Below, piece by piece: positions 28,601-59,000 of a stretch of DNA of 64,000 bases (positions are counted from its first letter, which is position 1; every line of letters begins with the position of its first letter). This DNA comes from Paratrimastix pyriformis (taxonomy: Eukaryota > Preaxostyla > Paratrimastigidae). The translations under genes and the position numbers were made by a program. The notes under the pieces were generated by a model. It did not search any database, was not told where the DNA came from, and saw nothing but the letters and a program-made list of their open reading frames with translations. The stretch spans positions 33,501-97,500 of the forward strand of contig JAPMOS010000066.1 in assembly GCA_027972325.1 (NCBI GenBank). The letters run 5' to 3'.

Positions 28601-31600
28601 TGTCTCCACGCCCCCGACTGTCTCCATACCCCCGCGACTGTCTCCATCCCGCCCCCACTGTCTCCATCCCCGACTGTCTCCATCCCGACTGTCTCCATCC
28701 CCGACTGTCTCCATCCCGCCCCGACTGTCTCCATCCCCCTCCTCCCTCCCCACTGTCTCCATCACCTCCATCCCCCCATCCCCTTCAGCGTGCCCGTTGA
28801 CGTCACTGGTCAGCGTGGGCACCGAGCAGAGCTTCGAGCCGATGCCCGTGGCCCACACCGCCGAGTGCATCAAGGTAGCCCGCATCTCAACCGTGCTGGT
28901 CCGTACCCTGGTTTGGGGGGTGAGGGGGTCCCTGTCTGGTTGCCGTTTGTGTGCTGGTCCTGACCCTGGTTGGGGGGTGAGGGGGAGGGTAGCCGTTGTA
29001 TGCTGGTCCGTACCCTGGTTGGGGGGGAAGGGGGTCTCTGTCTGGTTGCCGTTTGTGTGCTGGCCCGGACCCTGGTTTGGGAGGGGGGAGGGCTGCCGAC
29101 CCTGGTCGGGGCCTCTGTTGGGCTCTGTCGCGCCCTGGGACCCGTTCTGCACCCCTTGCGTCGTCCCTCCCCCCCCTCGCCATTTTTCCTGTTCGCACTT
29201 TATGATGTCCCCTACCAACCCCCCATCGTCCCCTGCAGATTTGTCCGTCTTGTGGCTCCCCCCCACTCCCCTCCTCCACTCCCCTCCTCCCGAGCCAGTG
29301 AACCTCTCTTCACATTATGCTTGTCCTGTCGTGCCAATGTCCTCCTCCCTCCTCCTCCCTCCTCCCTCCTTGTCATGTATTTTCGGGTCCGCCCTCGCTT
29401 GCTTCGGTGGGTTCTTGTTCACGGTCCTGATCCACACATCTCAATGTCTCCTCCCCCCCTTGGGGGCATGCTCACGATATTCCTTTGTTTCCATCCAAAT
29501 TTTAAATTTTCGAAAAAATATTGATCACGGAGTATGAACGTTTGATACTCTCAGACCATCCCTAACCCACCCCCATCTCCTATCTCCTCCTCCGCCTCCT
29601 CCTCCTCCCACCCGCAGGCGGACGAAGCACGTAAGAAGCTCTTTCAGCGGGCCAACCCACGCAAGAGTACCACCGACCCAGACCTGATCAGCCTCCTCCC
29701 ACAGGCGGCCCGGCTGGAGTCCCGGGGCGAGGATAATGAGAAGCCGATCATCAAGCTCTGCTACGCCCTGATCAGCATGGCCTGGGAGCGCACCCGCGCC
29801 ACGGAGAACCCGCTCAGCGTGGCCACCATCCAACAGGTCCGCAATCATCAGCATCACATCATCATCATCAGCATCACAGACAGCAGCATCATCATCATCA
29901 TCATCATCAGCAGCAGCATCAGCATCATCAGCATCATTATCATCAGACATCAGCCTCAGCGTCACAGCATCAGCAGCAGCAGCATTGGTATCATCATCAG
30001 CATCATCAGCATCATCAGCATCATATCATCAGCAGACATCAGCCTCAGCGTCACTCAGCATCAGCAGCATCAGCAGCATCGGTATCAGCAGGAACATCAG
30101 CTCCACAGCAGCGGCGCATCGGCATCATCATCAAGCTGTGCTCCGCCCTGATCTGCATGGCCTGGGCCCCGAAGAACCACAACAGTCTCCGTCAATCACC
30201 AGTCATCGAGTGGGCCCAGGCCTCACCTGGGGTTCCCTCCTGGCAAACCCTTATCGGGGCTGTAGATCACTTGGTAGATCGTCCGCATGGCATGCGGGAG
30301 GCAAGGGGATCGAAACCCCTCAGCTCCATCTCATTTTTCTTCCGGCGTTTTTTCTCTTTTGCAGATCACCCTGGATCTGTACCACCAGCAGCTGGCCCGG
30401 GTCTCCACCTCCCCACGCCCAACCACCACCACCACCACCAGTGTCACCCCTACCGCCGCCGCCGCCGCCGCCGCCACCACCACCCCGTTGGACGATGACG
30501 CCGTGCGCGGCGCCGTCGATCGGATGGTGCGGCTGCTCGACCTGAACGATTACCTCATCGCCCGGACCCGGCTGAGTGACGGCAAGCTGGCCGTGGCCCG
30601 GTTGGAGTCGCATTTCATGGGCGATGGATACACGGAGGACCCCGAGGGCGTCTGGGAACACGATAAGACCCTGCTGCCTGACTGGGGGTCTGTCGATGGC
30701 GAGATGTGGCTATCACCTTGTCTATATGTGACTATCACCCCGTCTATATGTGGCCATCACCTTGTCTATATGTGGCTATCACCTTGTCTATATTATCACC
30801 TTGTCGGTCGGCTGTACGTGGTGGCTATCACCTTGTCGGTTCGGTTGGAGTCACATTTCATGGGTGATGGATACACGGAGGACCCCGAGGGCGTCTGGGA
30901 ACATGATAAGACCCTGCTGCCTGACTGGGGGTCTGTCGAGATGTGGCTATCACCTTATATGTGGCTATCACCTTATATGTGGCTATCACCTTATATGTGG
31001 CTATCACCTTTATATGTGGCTATCACCTTTATATGTGGCTATCACCTTTATATGTGGCTATCACCTTATATGTGGCTATCACCTTTATATGTGGCTATCA
31101 CCTTTATATGTGGCTATCACCTTTATATGTGGCTATCACCTTTATATGTGGCTATCACCTTTATATGTGGCTATCACCTTTATATGTGGCTATCACCTTT
31201 ATATGTGGCTATCACCTTATATGTGGCTATCACCTTTATATGTGGCTATCACCTTATATGTGGCTATCACCTTTATATGTGGCTATCACCTTTATATGTG
31301 GCTATCACCTTATATGTGGCTATCACCTTTATATGTGGCTATCACCTTGTCGAGATGTGGCTATCACCTTGTCGGTCGGCTGTCTGTGGTGGCTATCCCC
31401 TCGGTTGGGATACACGGAGGACCCCGAGGGCGTGTGGGAACACGATAAGACGCTGCTGCCTGACCGGGGGTGTCGGTGTGTCGATCGATGTGGCTCTCAC
31501 CTGTCAGTTAATCTGTGGCTATCGCCTTGTCGGTCGTGGTTCTCACCTTGTCTCTCGTGGCTATCACCTCTGTGGCTATCACCTCTGTAGCTATCACCTC

Positions 31601-33562
31601 ACCTCTGTAGCTATCACCTCACCTCTGTGGCTATCACCTCTGTGGCTATCACCTCTGTGGCTATCACCTCTGTGGCTATCACCTCTGTGGCTATCACCTC
31701 ACCTCTGTGGCTATACCTCTGTGGCTATACCTCTGTGGCTATACCTCTGTGGCTATCACCTCTGTGGCTATCACCTCTGTGGCTATCACCTCTGTAGCTA
31801 TCACCTCTGTAGCTATCACCTCACCTCTGTGGCTATCACCTCTGTAGCTATCACCTCACCTCTGTGGCTATCACCTCTGTAGCTATCACCTCACCTCTGT
31901 GGCTATCACCTCTGTAGCTATCACCTCACCTCTGTGGCTATCACCTCTGTGGCTATCACCTCTGTGGCTATCACCTCTGTGGCTATCACCTCTGTGGCTA
32001 TCACCTCTGTGGCTATCACCTCACCTCTGTGGCTATACCTCTGTGGCTATACCTCTGTGGCTATACCTCTGTGGCTATCACCTCTGTGGCTATCACCTCT
32101 GTGGCTATCACCTCTGTAGCTATCACCTCACCTCTGTGGCTATCACCTCACCTCTGTGGCTATCACCTCTGTAGCTATCACCTCACCTCTGTGGCTATCA
32201 CCTCTGTAGCTATCACCTCACCTCTGTGGCTATCACCTCTGTAGCTATCACCTCACCTCTGTGGCTATCACCTCTGTAGCTATCACCTCACCTCTGTGGC
32301 TATCACCTCTGTAGCTATCACCTCACCTCTGTGGCTATCACCTCTGTAGCTATCACCTCACCTCTGTGGCTATCACCTCTGTGGCTATCACCTCTGTAGC
32401 TATCACCTCACCTCTGTGGCTATCACCTCTGTAGCTATCACCTCACCTCTGTGGCTATCACCTCACCTCTGTGGCTATCGCCTCTGTAGCTATCACCTCA
32501 CCTCTGTGGCTATCACCTCACCTCTGTGGCTATCACCTCACCTCTGTGGCTATCACCTCTGTGGCTATCACCTCACCTCTGTGGCTATCACCTCTGTAGC
32601 TATCACCTCACCTCTGTGGCTATCACCTCTGTAGCTATCACCTCACCTCTGTGGCTATCACCTCTGTAGCTATCACCTCACCTCTGTGGCTATCACCTCT
32701 GTAGCTATCACCTCACCTCTGTGGCTATCACCTCTGTAGCTATCACCTCACCTCTGTGGCTATCACCTCTGTAGCTATCACCTCACCTCTGTGGCTATCA
32801 CCTCTGTAGCTATCACCTCACCTCTGTGGCTATCACCTCTGTAGCTATCACCTCTGTAGCTATCACCTCACCTCTGTGGCTATCACCTCTGTAGCTATCA
32901 CCTCACCTCTGTGGCTATCACCTCTGTAGCTATCACCTCACCTCTGTGGCTATCACCTCTGTGGCTATCACCTCTGTAGCTATCACCTCACCTCTGTGGC
33001 TATCACCTCTGTAGCTATCACCTCACCTCTGTGGCTATCACCTCTGTGGCTATCACCTCTGTGGCTATCACCTCTGTGGCTATCACCTCTGTGGCTATCA
33101 CCTCTGTGGCTATCACCTCTGTGGCTATCACCTCTCTGACTATCACCTCTCTGACTATCACCTTGTCTGTCTGTGGCTCTCATCTCTGTGGCTATCACAC
33201 AGACTTCCACCCCCCGTCTTCCTCCTTCTCCTGCGCCCCCACCCTCCGACGCCCTTCTCCTCTCTCAGCTCCCGTCTGCGCGACTTCCGCCTCCTCCGGG
33301 CCTTCGTCAACCTCGGGAGCCCCTCGGCCCTGACCCGGCCCGAGTTTTCCTTCGCCCCGCTGGTTCCCCACTGCCCCGCCCACCCCGCCCCGGGCACGGC
33401 GGCAGCAGCAGCAGCACCCGCGCCCCGATTTGAGATGACCTGGCGATGCTCGCACTGTACCTCGGCCGTCCTCACGACCGCTGATGCCGATCGGCTGCCG
33501 GAGTGCGAGGGATGGGCTGAGCCGGGGCGGGTGGGCGTCCGGTGCCCCGTATGCAAGGTCCG

Positions 33563-33648
<86 letters not shown>

Positions 33649-35031
33649 GGATGATTGGATGATTGGATGATTGGATGATTGGATGATGATGACGATGACG
33701 ATGTTGATGATGATGATGACATGTTGAGTTGATGATGATGGTGATGATGGTGATGATGATGACGAATTGGATGATGATTGGATGATGATTGGATGATGAT
33801 TGGATGATGATTGGATGATTGGATGGATGTTTGGGTGATTGGATGATGACGATTGGATGATGATTGGATGGATGCTGATGATGATTGGACGGATGATTGG
33901 ATGGATGATTGGATTGCTTATAATTATGGGCGGCACCCGGTTTCGTTATGGGAGAAGGGAGGGTCAGGATGACATCGTTTTTTTTTTTTGTTTCGATACG
34001 AACGATCGGACCCCGTTCAATTTGTTGTTGACTGCTACTGTCCCAGCCCCACACAGGAGCACACACACGCTCTCGGGCACACACCCCACCACGGTCCTGC
34101 ACTCATCCCCTTCTTTTCCGTCTCCTTCACCAACGCTCCTCATCGGCAGGTGGGCTACGTGCTGCCCTACCTGCGCTGCCTCTGTGACCAGTGCAACAAC
34201 ACCGCACCATCCGCCACTTCCGCATCCACCTCCTCCCCGGCAACAGCGGCATCAGCTGCCCCGGGGGGAAGTGCCGATCCGTGTTTCTTCACGCCCGATG
34301 TGACCACCAGCGGCGGGGCGCAAATGTCCGCAAGCGTCGCGTCCCTGATGTGGGATGAGGGTGAGGATGATGAGGATGATAAGGATGATGATGATCGGAT
34401 GATGGTCGGGTGATGATGGTGATCGGGTGATGATGATCGGATGATGATGATCGGATGATGATGATGATGACGCCGATGATGATGATGACTGTCTCACCAC
34501 CCACTCTCTCCTCTACCACCCACACGCACCACCCACTCACCCAGCCCGCCCGACTGCACGCTGTACATGAAGGGCTTCAAGCAGACCCTGTCCAACATCC
34601 CGCTGACCAACGCCCGCCTACTCGACCTCCTCCTGCGCCTGCACATCCCGCCGTCCTCCTTCATTCCGCCCATCCTCTCCGTCCAGCCGCGCAGCAGCGA
34701 ACGTGGCTTCGGTTTCATCAATTTCGACCGGCCCGAGGGCGCCCTGGATGCCCTTAAAATCCTGACCCAAAACCCGGCCGGCGGGAAGATGCGCTGGGAG
34801 CGGGATGAGGTGGACATTCGCCTGCGCGCCACGACCAAGGAACCGACGAGCCTCGGCCGAACCAGCTCATTCAGGCGACAGCCCTCGCCGCCCCCCGTGC
34901 AGGCCTCCCAGACCGCACCACCACCGCCACAGCAGCCGCCGCCACCGCCCCGCTGGTCCACCCGCTCCGCGGCCTGCTCCGCGGCCGGTGTTCTGGTGAT
35001 TTTTTGGCGTGAAACGAACGAAGGGGGATGA
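25635..35031 (+). CDS. RRM-domain protein with Cys-rich segment, family unknown
   Basis: Ten exons join in frame to about 1,048 aa: 25635-25671, 25721-26510, 27070-27710, 28338-28412, 28789-28898, 29618-29836, 30365-30687, 33269-33557, 34150-34325, 34545-35031. An N-terminal helical region is followed by a long Pro/Ser/Thr-rich linker and then a conserved-looking middle (LISWPGKDSCFVFVSQTRL, TENPLSVATIQQITLDLYH, DLNDYLIARTRLSDGKLAVA). A CxxC-type segment (WRCSHC...VRCPVCK...CLCDQC, about 785-840) may bind zinc. The C-terminal RRM (about 889-975) has RNP2-like TLYMKGF and a perfect RNP1, RGFGFINF, so RNA binding is likely. Eight of nine donors are GTCYG. Intron 6 carries tRNA-Ala and intron 7 carries a 2.5-kb satellite with copies of exon 7's end. 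I do not recognise the middle region. Confidence 0.75.
26545..26860. repeat. Minisatellites in RRM-gene intron 2
   Basis: Units CACTTCGCC/CACTTTGCC and GCCGCCTTGGCCTT are tandemly repeated. A short palindrome (ACTTTGGCACT C AAGTGCCAAAGT) lies at about 26557-26580. The rest of the 559-bp intron has two copies of the shared GTCCGAT..ATCAGTCCCTTTGCTC element. Confidence 0.85.
27711..28337. repeat. RRM-gene intron 3: ATC/ATCCA and CATTCCAGT arrays
   Basis: Between the GTCTG donor and the CCAG acceptor lie ATCAGC units, ATCATCCA units and about 25 copies of the 9-mer CATTCCAGT (28035-28255). Serine/proline/isoleucine-rich ORFs here are artefacts. Confidence 0.85.
28413..28788. repeat. RRM-gene intron 4: CCCCGACTGTCTCCAT minisatellite
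   Basis: About 15 imperfect units of CCCGACTGTCTCCATCC fill 28490-28755. The intron starts GTCTG and ends TTCAG. Confidence 0.85.
30256..30328 (+). tRNA. tRNA-Ala(GGC)
   Basis: A 73-nt cloverleaf. Acceptor GGGGCTG/CAGCTCC, D arm GATC...GATC, anticodon stem TCCGC/GCGGG with loop ATGGCAT (anticodon GGC), T arm AGGGG-ATCGAAA-CCCCT, then T5. The T loop starts with A rather than T, so it may be diverged or a pseudo-tRNA. It lies sense-oriented in intron 6 of the RRM gene, 36 bp before exon 7. Confidence 0.8.
30688..33268 (+). repeat. 2.5-kb GTGGCTATCACCT satellite with embedded exon/donor copies (RRM-gene intron 7)
   Basis: The intron begins at the GTCTG donor after DWG. It carries two further copies of the end of exon 7 plus donor, at about 30840-30940 (nearly intact) and 31403-31480 (diverged). 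Between and after them run hundreds of bases of TATGTGGCTATCACCT units. From about 31560 to 33140 the unit changes to CTCTGTGGCTATCAC/CTCTGTAGCTATCAC. Stop-free frames make repeat peptides (AITSV, WLSP) that are not genes. Confidence 0.93.
33558..33920. repeat. GAT microsatellite and GATTGGAT repeats in RRM-gene intron 8
   Basis: (GAT)n starts directly after the GTCCGT donor and grades into ATGATTGG units. A similar GAT-rich stretch lies in intron 9 (34355-34490). Confidence 0.9.
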
Positions 35032-35784
35032 TCATGAAAACGAACGAAGGGGCACGATGCCAATGAATGTGGCTGCTTTTGTGTGTGTGTGTGTGTGTGT
35101 GGGGGGGGCCTGAGAACGACGGCGATGGTTGGAAAAATGAGACCGTTGAATATGAGAGTTGCTCGAAGTGACGCTCGCATTTGCTCGCGGCTCAAGCGGA
35201 TTTCTTCTTTCTCTTCTTCCTTTTGCGCACTTCTTCTTCTTCTTTCCGCTTCCTCTTCCTCTTTTGACCAGCCAAGAAAGATGAAACGGCGGAAGAAGCG
35301 CCGCTTTCGAGCAACTCTAATAATCCTTTTGTGCTCGTGTGTGCGTGCAGGGGGGGGGGGGGGGGGGGGTTCGGTCGATCGGCCTCATCACCGTCATTGC
35401 CAAGAAGACAGAGGCTGAGCCGACACAAACGTGTGTATTGATGGGGGGTGGGGTTGACGGGCCGGGTCGGTTCGCGGGAGGGCGGGATCACTTGGGGGTC
35501 GGTTGGCAAGAGAGAGGAGCGCCAAAAAGTGTTCGGTCAAGACATCCATCGTCAACCATTCTTTTTTTTTTGGGGGGGGGGGGGGATCGATCAATCGGCG
35601 CGCACGCTGCTTTTTTCCCCTCATCTCGCCCACGAAGCCATTTGGAGCTCGGCAGGATAGGTTCACGACGGAATGCAAAAAGAGGGACCTTTTGTTGTGG
35701 TTCCCACGAGCCTGCACGGCGGGCGGATCGGAACGGCCCCGACTTGCCCCCGGTGCGAGATTCACAGTCATCAACGTGGTGAAA
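35032..35784. other. Intergenic region with G-runs, no gene seen
   Basis: About 750 bp between two plus-strand genes. It holds a (TG)n-G9 tract (about 35080-35110), a run of about 19 Gs (35350), another of about 15 Gs (35570) and pyrimidine-rich DNA. It presumably contains the RRM-gene 3' end and the methyltransferase promoter. No supported ORF. Confidence 0.6.
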
Positions 35785-37187
35785 ATGCGCGCTCTTGTTC
35801 TCGGCCTCATTATTCCAGTTGTTCTGGCAGTGAGCTTTTTCATCTTCCAGAAGCTTTCTTTCCTTTGGGAGCACAAGAAGCATCATCAAGCCCCGAGCTG
35901 GATCCTTTTCCTCATCGATAACCCGCTTCGCACGTGGCTCTCTCCTCCCAACAAGATTCTTGCCCCAGTCGCGAAGCAGGGTATGCATGTCGCCGATGTT
36001 GGGTGTGGTCCGTCTTTCCGGTTTCACTTGGCTCATCATCCATTACATTTTCGCACAGGCCTAGGGGCAAATTGTGCCGGGGAGCCCGGGTTTTGGGGAG
36101 CCTGGAACCCCGAAAAATGGGATTGTGACTGTGTCGCGGGACTGTGACGCCGCGCGACCGAACCGAGTTAAAAAAACCCTAGGGTCCCACAGGCACTCTT
36201 TTGATGCGCGCTGGCGTCGTCGCAAGGCGAAAGAAAAGCTTCCGAGGCCCGACACCCAATTTTTTTTCTAGTTCGACACCGCCCACTGGCCGGCCGTGAG
36301 GAGTTGAGAGACCAATGAAGGAACAACCATTCATTCTATCTCGCACTATTTTCCGGTTTTTTTTCATTTCGCTCCGCTATCTGTGGTTCAAATAATAAAG
36401 GCTGAATCTGAGGGACTCGTGACCCCTCCGATCCGACCCTTCAACTCATCCGAAATCTGGTCTTGGCCATAGATTTTCTGGCCTCCACATCCTTTCCCAT
36501 GCCGAGAGATTGCGAAGGCGAAAGCAGTAGAGCGGTACCAAGCTGAAATCATGTCACTATTCACCAGGTCCAGCCCAAGAAACACAAGTGCGCAAAAATA
36601 GTCGGCGCCTCCCCCCACTTCACCCCTCCCCGGCCCCAAGTGGCCCCGGTTTTGGGAGTCCCGTCCCGCGAAATTGCGGCTGAATCCCCACGCAGTCCCC
36701 GGCACAATTTGCCCCTAGACAGGCCATGGCGTCAACACCGTGGCTCTCGCCAAGCTCGTGGGATCGAGCGGCCGTTGCTACCCGGTTGATATTGCTGCTG
36801 CTGCGCTGAACTTCACCACCCGGCGTGCGCGCTCGCAGGGGCTGACGAACATCACCCCTGTTCAGGCCACGATGGAGTCGCTGTGCCTCCCGAAAGATCT
36901 TGACCTTGTGCTCTTCTCCCACTCGGCACACGAAATTGGCCTGACCTTTGCCAAGCAGGGCTACGACAGCCTGAAGCAAGGTGGCCTTCTTATGCTTGTC
37001 GAGCCTCCTTTCCACGTTCCGAAGAAGCATTTCCGCAAGGAAATTGAGGTTTGTGTCGCCACAATGCGTCACCTTCTTTTTGACACCGAGACGACGACCC
37101 AATTAGGCATGCCTCTCTCTGGGCTTTGTTGAGGCCAATGAGTATCCGCATGGCAGCCACATGGCGGTTCTGCGGAAGGAGCATTAA
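35785..37187 (+). CDS. Membrane-anchored class I SAM-dependent methyltransferase
   Basis: Exons 35785-36007, 36723-37048, 37107-37187, about 209 aa. An N-terminal hydrophobic helix (about residues 4-22, LVLGLIIPVVLAVSFFIF) suggests a single-pass anchor. SAM-binding motif I is split by intron 1 (VADVGCG / HGVNTVALAKLVG). VDIAAAAL is the acidic motif-II loop, DLVLFSHSAHEI the post-II strand and LKQGGLLMLVEP the later strand. Acceptor substrate unknown. Intron 2 (GTTTG...TTAG) restores KEIEACLSLGFVEANEY. Intron 1 starts GTCCG and now contains an entire MITE. Its 3' splice site lies in the duplicated target sequence, so the protein is unaffected if splicing uses the downstream copy. Confidence 0.85.
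36061..36718. mobile_element. Non-autonomous DNA transposon (MITE), 23-bp TIRs, 6-bp TSD
   Basis: Termini 36061-36083 and 36696-36718 are perfect 23-bp inverted repeats beginning CTAGGGGCAAATTGTGCCGG. The element is 658 bp with no transposase. The direct repeat ACAGGC abuts both ends (36055-36060 and 36719-36724) as a 6-bp target duplication. The target is the 3' splice site of methyltransferase intron 1 (ACAG|GC). The superfamily is uncertain; a 6-bp duplication is unusual. Confidence 0.93.
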
Positions 37188-37385
37188 CTCCTCTGTTTAA
37201 AGTTTGACGTATCTCCACTTTGCGATTTTTTTGTTGAATAATATTTGCTTTTTTTTTGTGATTTTGTCCTCCTGTTTCGATGCATATATCCTCGGACTTG
37301 AGCAATCCTCTTGCGCACAGTTCCAAGGGAAAAGCCGCCACGTTGGGGTGCAAGAAAAGGAGAGGGTTTTCGAATCGATTTGAAA

Positions 37386-55697
<18,312 letters not shown>

Positions 55698-56034
55698 ACT
55701 GTGTGCATATTATTGTGATCGGATTTTGATCGATTTTTTCCCCTTCTGAAACAATGTGCGACTCCGAGATATTATGACCATCCGCAGACGCATTCAACGA
55801 CAGCCTCACGATTTCTTCTTGGGAAAGAAAGGATGTGTGCTCCCGAATGCTGTAACAATACCAAGTATGGGTTGAAAACTGCTACTGGCAGCATTTCGAT
55901 CGTTTTCCTTTTTGTGGATTCTGCCCTTCTTTCAGTCTGTCCATAGCTTCAGTTTGAATTTGAAATTGGCAGTCCCGGGTATAACTCACTGATCTCGCTC
56001 ATTTTCAACCGGTTCACGAGAAGAGGCGATTCTG
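55698..56034. other. Intergenic region between SEY1 and the F-box gene
   Basis: About 340 bp. It contains an extra copy of part of the SEY1 last exon (GACCATCCGCAGACGCATTC at about 55778), AT-richer DNA and no supported ORF. It presumably holds the SEY1 3' end and the next promoter. Confidence 0.6.
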
Positions 56035-59000
56035 ATGATTGGGGACCTTCCGGATCATGTGTGGCTTTATGTCTCCGAAGTTGACGCCTCATTTCGACTC
56101 CATTGCATCCTCGCTGCGATCAGCCACCGTTTTCGATCCCTCATGACCCATGCCCCGAAACTGGATTGGGAGGGCCGAGCGTACCGAGCGTCCCGCCCAC
56201 CCTTTGCATTGCTTCTTCGTCGTTGTGCGGTCTCGCTCCAAGTTCTCTTCATTTCAGGACATGTGAATCATGCCGCCGATTCGGATGCCGATCCAGTAAC
56301 CAATCATCCCGATGCCGATCTCGAAGAAAATCATCCTGATGCCGATCCCGATGCCAATGCTTTTGTCGAAAACGACCTGAAGGGGGTTGTCTTCCCCAAA
56401 CTCTTCAATCTGAACTTCTCAAAGGCCCCGCTGTGGTTCCTCCGGCTGTGCCCCCAGCTGAGGGACTTGACCACCGGCCGGGCGACCTTCCCCTCCCGCC
56501 TCAGCTTCGATCGCTTCCTGCGGGACTGCCCCAGCTTGCAGTCACTAGATGCCAATGGTCTCCCGCTCTCGTACTTTGGCCTGCGAGGCCAACCACGCCA
56601 CCCCTACAGCAGCGGAGTGCAAATGTCAAGTGCTCTGGCGCACCAGGTCGAGCAGCCCCTTCCACTCGCTGCTGCTTTGATGGGCCAGCAGCCGGATCTT
56701 GCCGTTGGCACTCCGGCCAGCGTGCGGGGCCTCACCTTGCAGTGCGACCCCGAGGACCTGCCCGTCCTGCTGGCCGACTGGCCCAACCTCGAGCGCCTGC
56801 GGATCAGCGTTCCTGAAGAAGCGGCCAACCCGCTCGACACTCTTGCCAAGCTTCGCACGCCCAATCTGCATCAATTGAGGCTCACTTTTGAACGCTCCAT
56901 CTCCCGTCGCGTTCCCATCCTGCACACGCTGCGCTGCAGCCATTCACATCCGTCCTGACGGAGCTCACGGCAAGGGTGGATGTGGGTGTGCCACTGATCG
57001 TGCTGGCCGCCGGGTTGCGGGTCTGCGATCTCGACCTGCAAACCGCCCTGCCCGAGGTGACCCTGGATCTGCCCCGTGTCGAGGAGCTCACCTTGAAGGG
57101 CTCGGAGTCTCTGAAGAAAATCACGCTGTGCTGCCCCGCCCTGGTTGCTTTGCGAGCCAAAGCCCCCGAGCTGCCGTTCTGCGCCACGACCTACTTTGCA
57201 ACCGAATGTCGCATGCTGCATCTCGGCACCCTCGCTCTTGAGGACAACAACAGTCTGTGATCACTGCCACCCCATTCTTGGAATGCCTGCCTCTTTTCAG
57301 TCCGCCGGGACAGTGAGGGGTCACAGCCACTGGACCTTGATGTTTGGGAAAAGGAGTTGCCTGACTTCTGGTGCGTTCGGGATCTCGAGCTGAGCTTCTT
57401 TCGCAAGTTGAGGGTCAGCCTTCTGCGGGTTCCTCCATCGGTCAAGTATCTCTCTGTGGGCAGCAGAGATCTGGGTGGTCTCACGGCTCTGGGTCTCCGC
57501 AGTTTGCGGATGAGCGGGGTCTTACGGAAGGTCTCGGCCTTTCCAGCTCGTGTCATGGGGTGTTCATTTTTTCCACGTTCACCAGCCCTTCGAGCTGAAC
57601 ACGCCACAGCTTGAGGAACTCGAAATCATTGTGTATGATGGAACGACGAGGGTCTACTTATCAGGATGCGCTCCTCCCCTGCTGCATACCCTTGTCATCA
57701 GAATTCGCGTCACTGAAGATGTCGAGTTCCCCTTCGAACCAATCATCCATCAATGCGAGCAATCCCTCAGATCCCTGGCTGTCTTCCGGAGTCATCTTAC
57801 GCACCGTTGGCCCTCCCGGATTGCCCCGCTCTGCAGCGGATCTGGTGCCATGTACCAGTCGAGTTTCAGTCGCGATGTCCCCTCCTCGATCGCCTCGGCC
57901 TCACCGCGCCAATCGAATACGATCCCACCGCATCGCTCGTGTCACCACCACCCCTGGGAACGGAACAGGGGAACTCAAGTCTGGCCGACAACCCTCTCAA
58001 AGTCATGGTCATCGATCAATTTTATGTCTGCTCAGTTCTGTTCAGTGGTTGAGTTTGACTCTCTTCATCTGTGTCGTCTTCAAGCTGGGTCCTCTGGATG
58101 ATGGCCCGCTGCTCGCAATCGTCCGATTCAGTGATGTCGTCCCATCGGTCATCCTGGGTCCGTCCGAGCTCACACCATCCGAAAAATCATTCGTCATTTC
58201 TTTCTCTCCACACCAGATCATCTTCGGGAGGAGCGACCGGATGTGCTGATCATCAGCTGCCCCTGCATCAACGATGCCCTGCTCCTGCGCAAGGAGGACA
58301 GGGCGCCCAATCTGCGTCCCCTCTACGCTCAGGACCTCGCCCACATCATCGAGCAGTCAGGCGCCCCCGTCCGCGTCGTCCTGCACTATTCCGGGAACAT
58401 TCTACCTCATGCCTTCCTGGTGGATCTCTTTGAGACATGCAAACGGTCAGGGCTGCTTCTGTCCGGAGAAGTCGAACGGGGCCTCAGGGACAACCTCCAG
58501 TCCTTCCTCCAATCGCTGGCCGACATGGGGATTGCCTCGGCCATCGATGTCCTGAAGGGGTCCGGAAGCTACAATGCCGCGGTTTTCGCATTCGAAGGCA
58601 ACCGACCGCCCCTGCCGCTGGATCCCTTCGAACTCCGCCCCCTGTTTGCCCAAGAACTGAAAGCCCACTTCCCGGATATCCGGCTGGGGGAGTTGGATGG
58701 CGCCCTCGAGCGGCGCAGCCCCGAGTTTGCCTGCCAATGCCCGGCTTCGACCCCACCCCGATTCCGCCTGGTGTGGGCATGCGAACATTGCACCAAATTG
58801 TGCCCAGACCATGACCCCATTGAAAGTTCCATTGTCCTTCCCGACCCCGCGAGCCCCTTGGCCTGCCTTCCCCTCCTCCGGGAGAACGTTTCGCGTCTGG
58901 TGGGCGCCTGCAATTTGGAAGGCGTTCCAAACTTCTGCTTCCGATGCATTTTGAACAATTTCAGCAGCGGACTGTGGGACTGCCGTGCGTTTCCGCTGGC

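Noticed and set aside
31560-33160. Regular repeats resembling a CRISPR array or a repeat protein (AITSV/WLSP)
   Set aside because: Units are contiguous with no unique spacers, lie in a eukaryotic intron and grade into neighbouring variants; it is a satellite.
36084-36695. Transposase inside the MITE
   Set aside because: Neither strand shows a DDE-like or any other recognisable motif; the longest ORF (about 105 aa, minus strand) overlaps a terminus and looks random.
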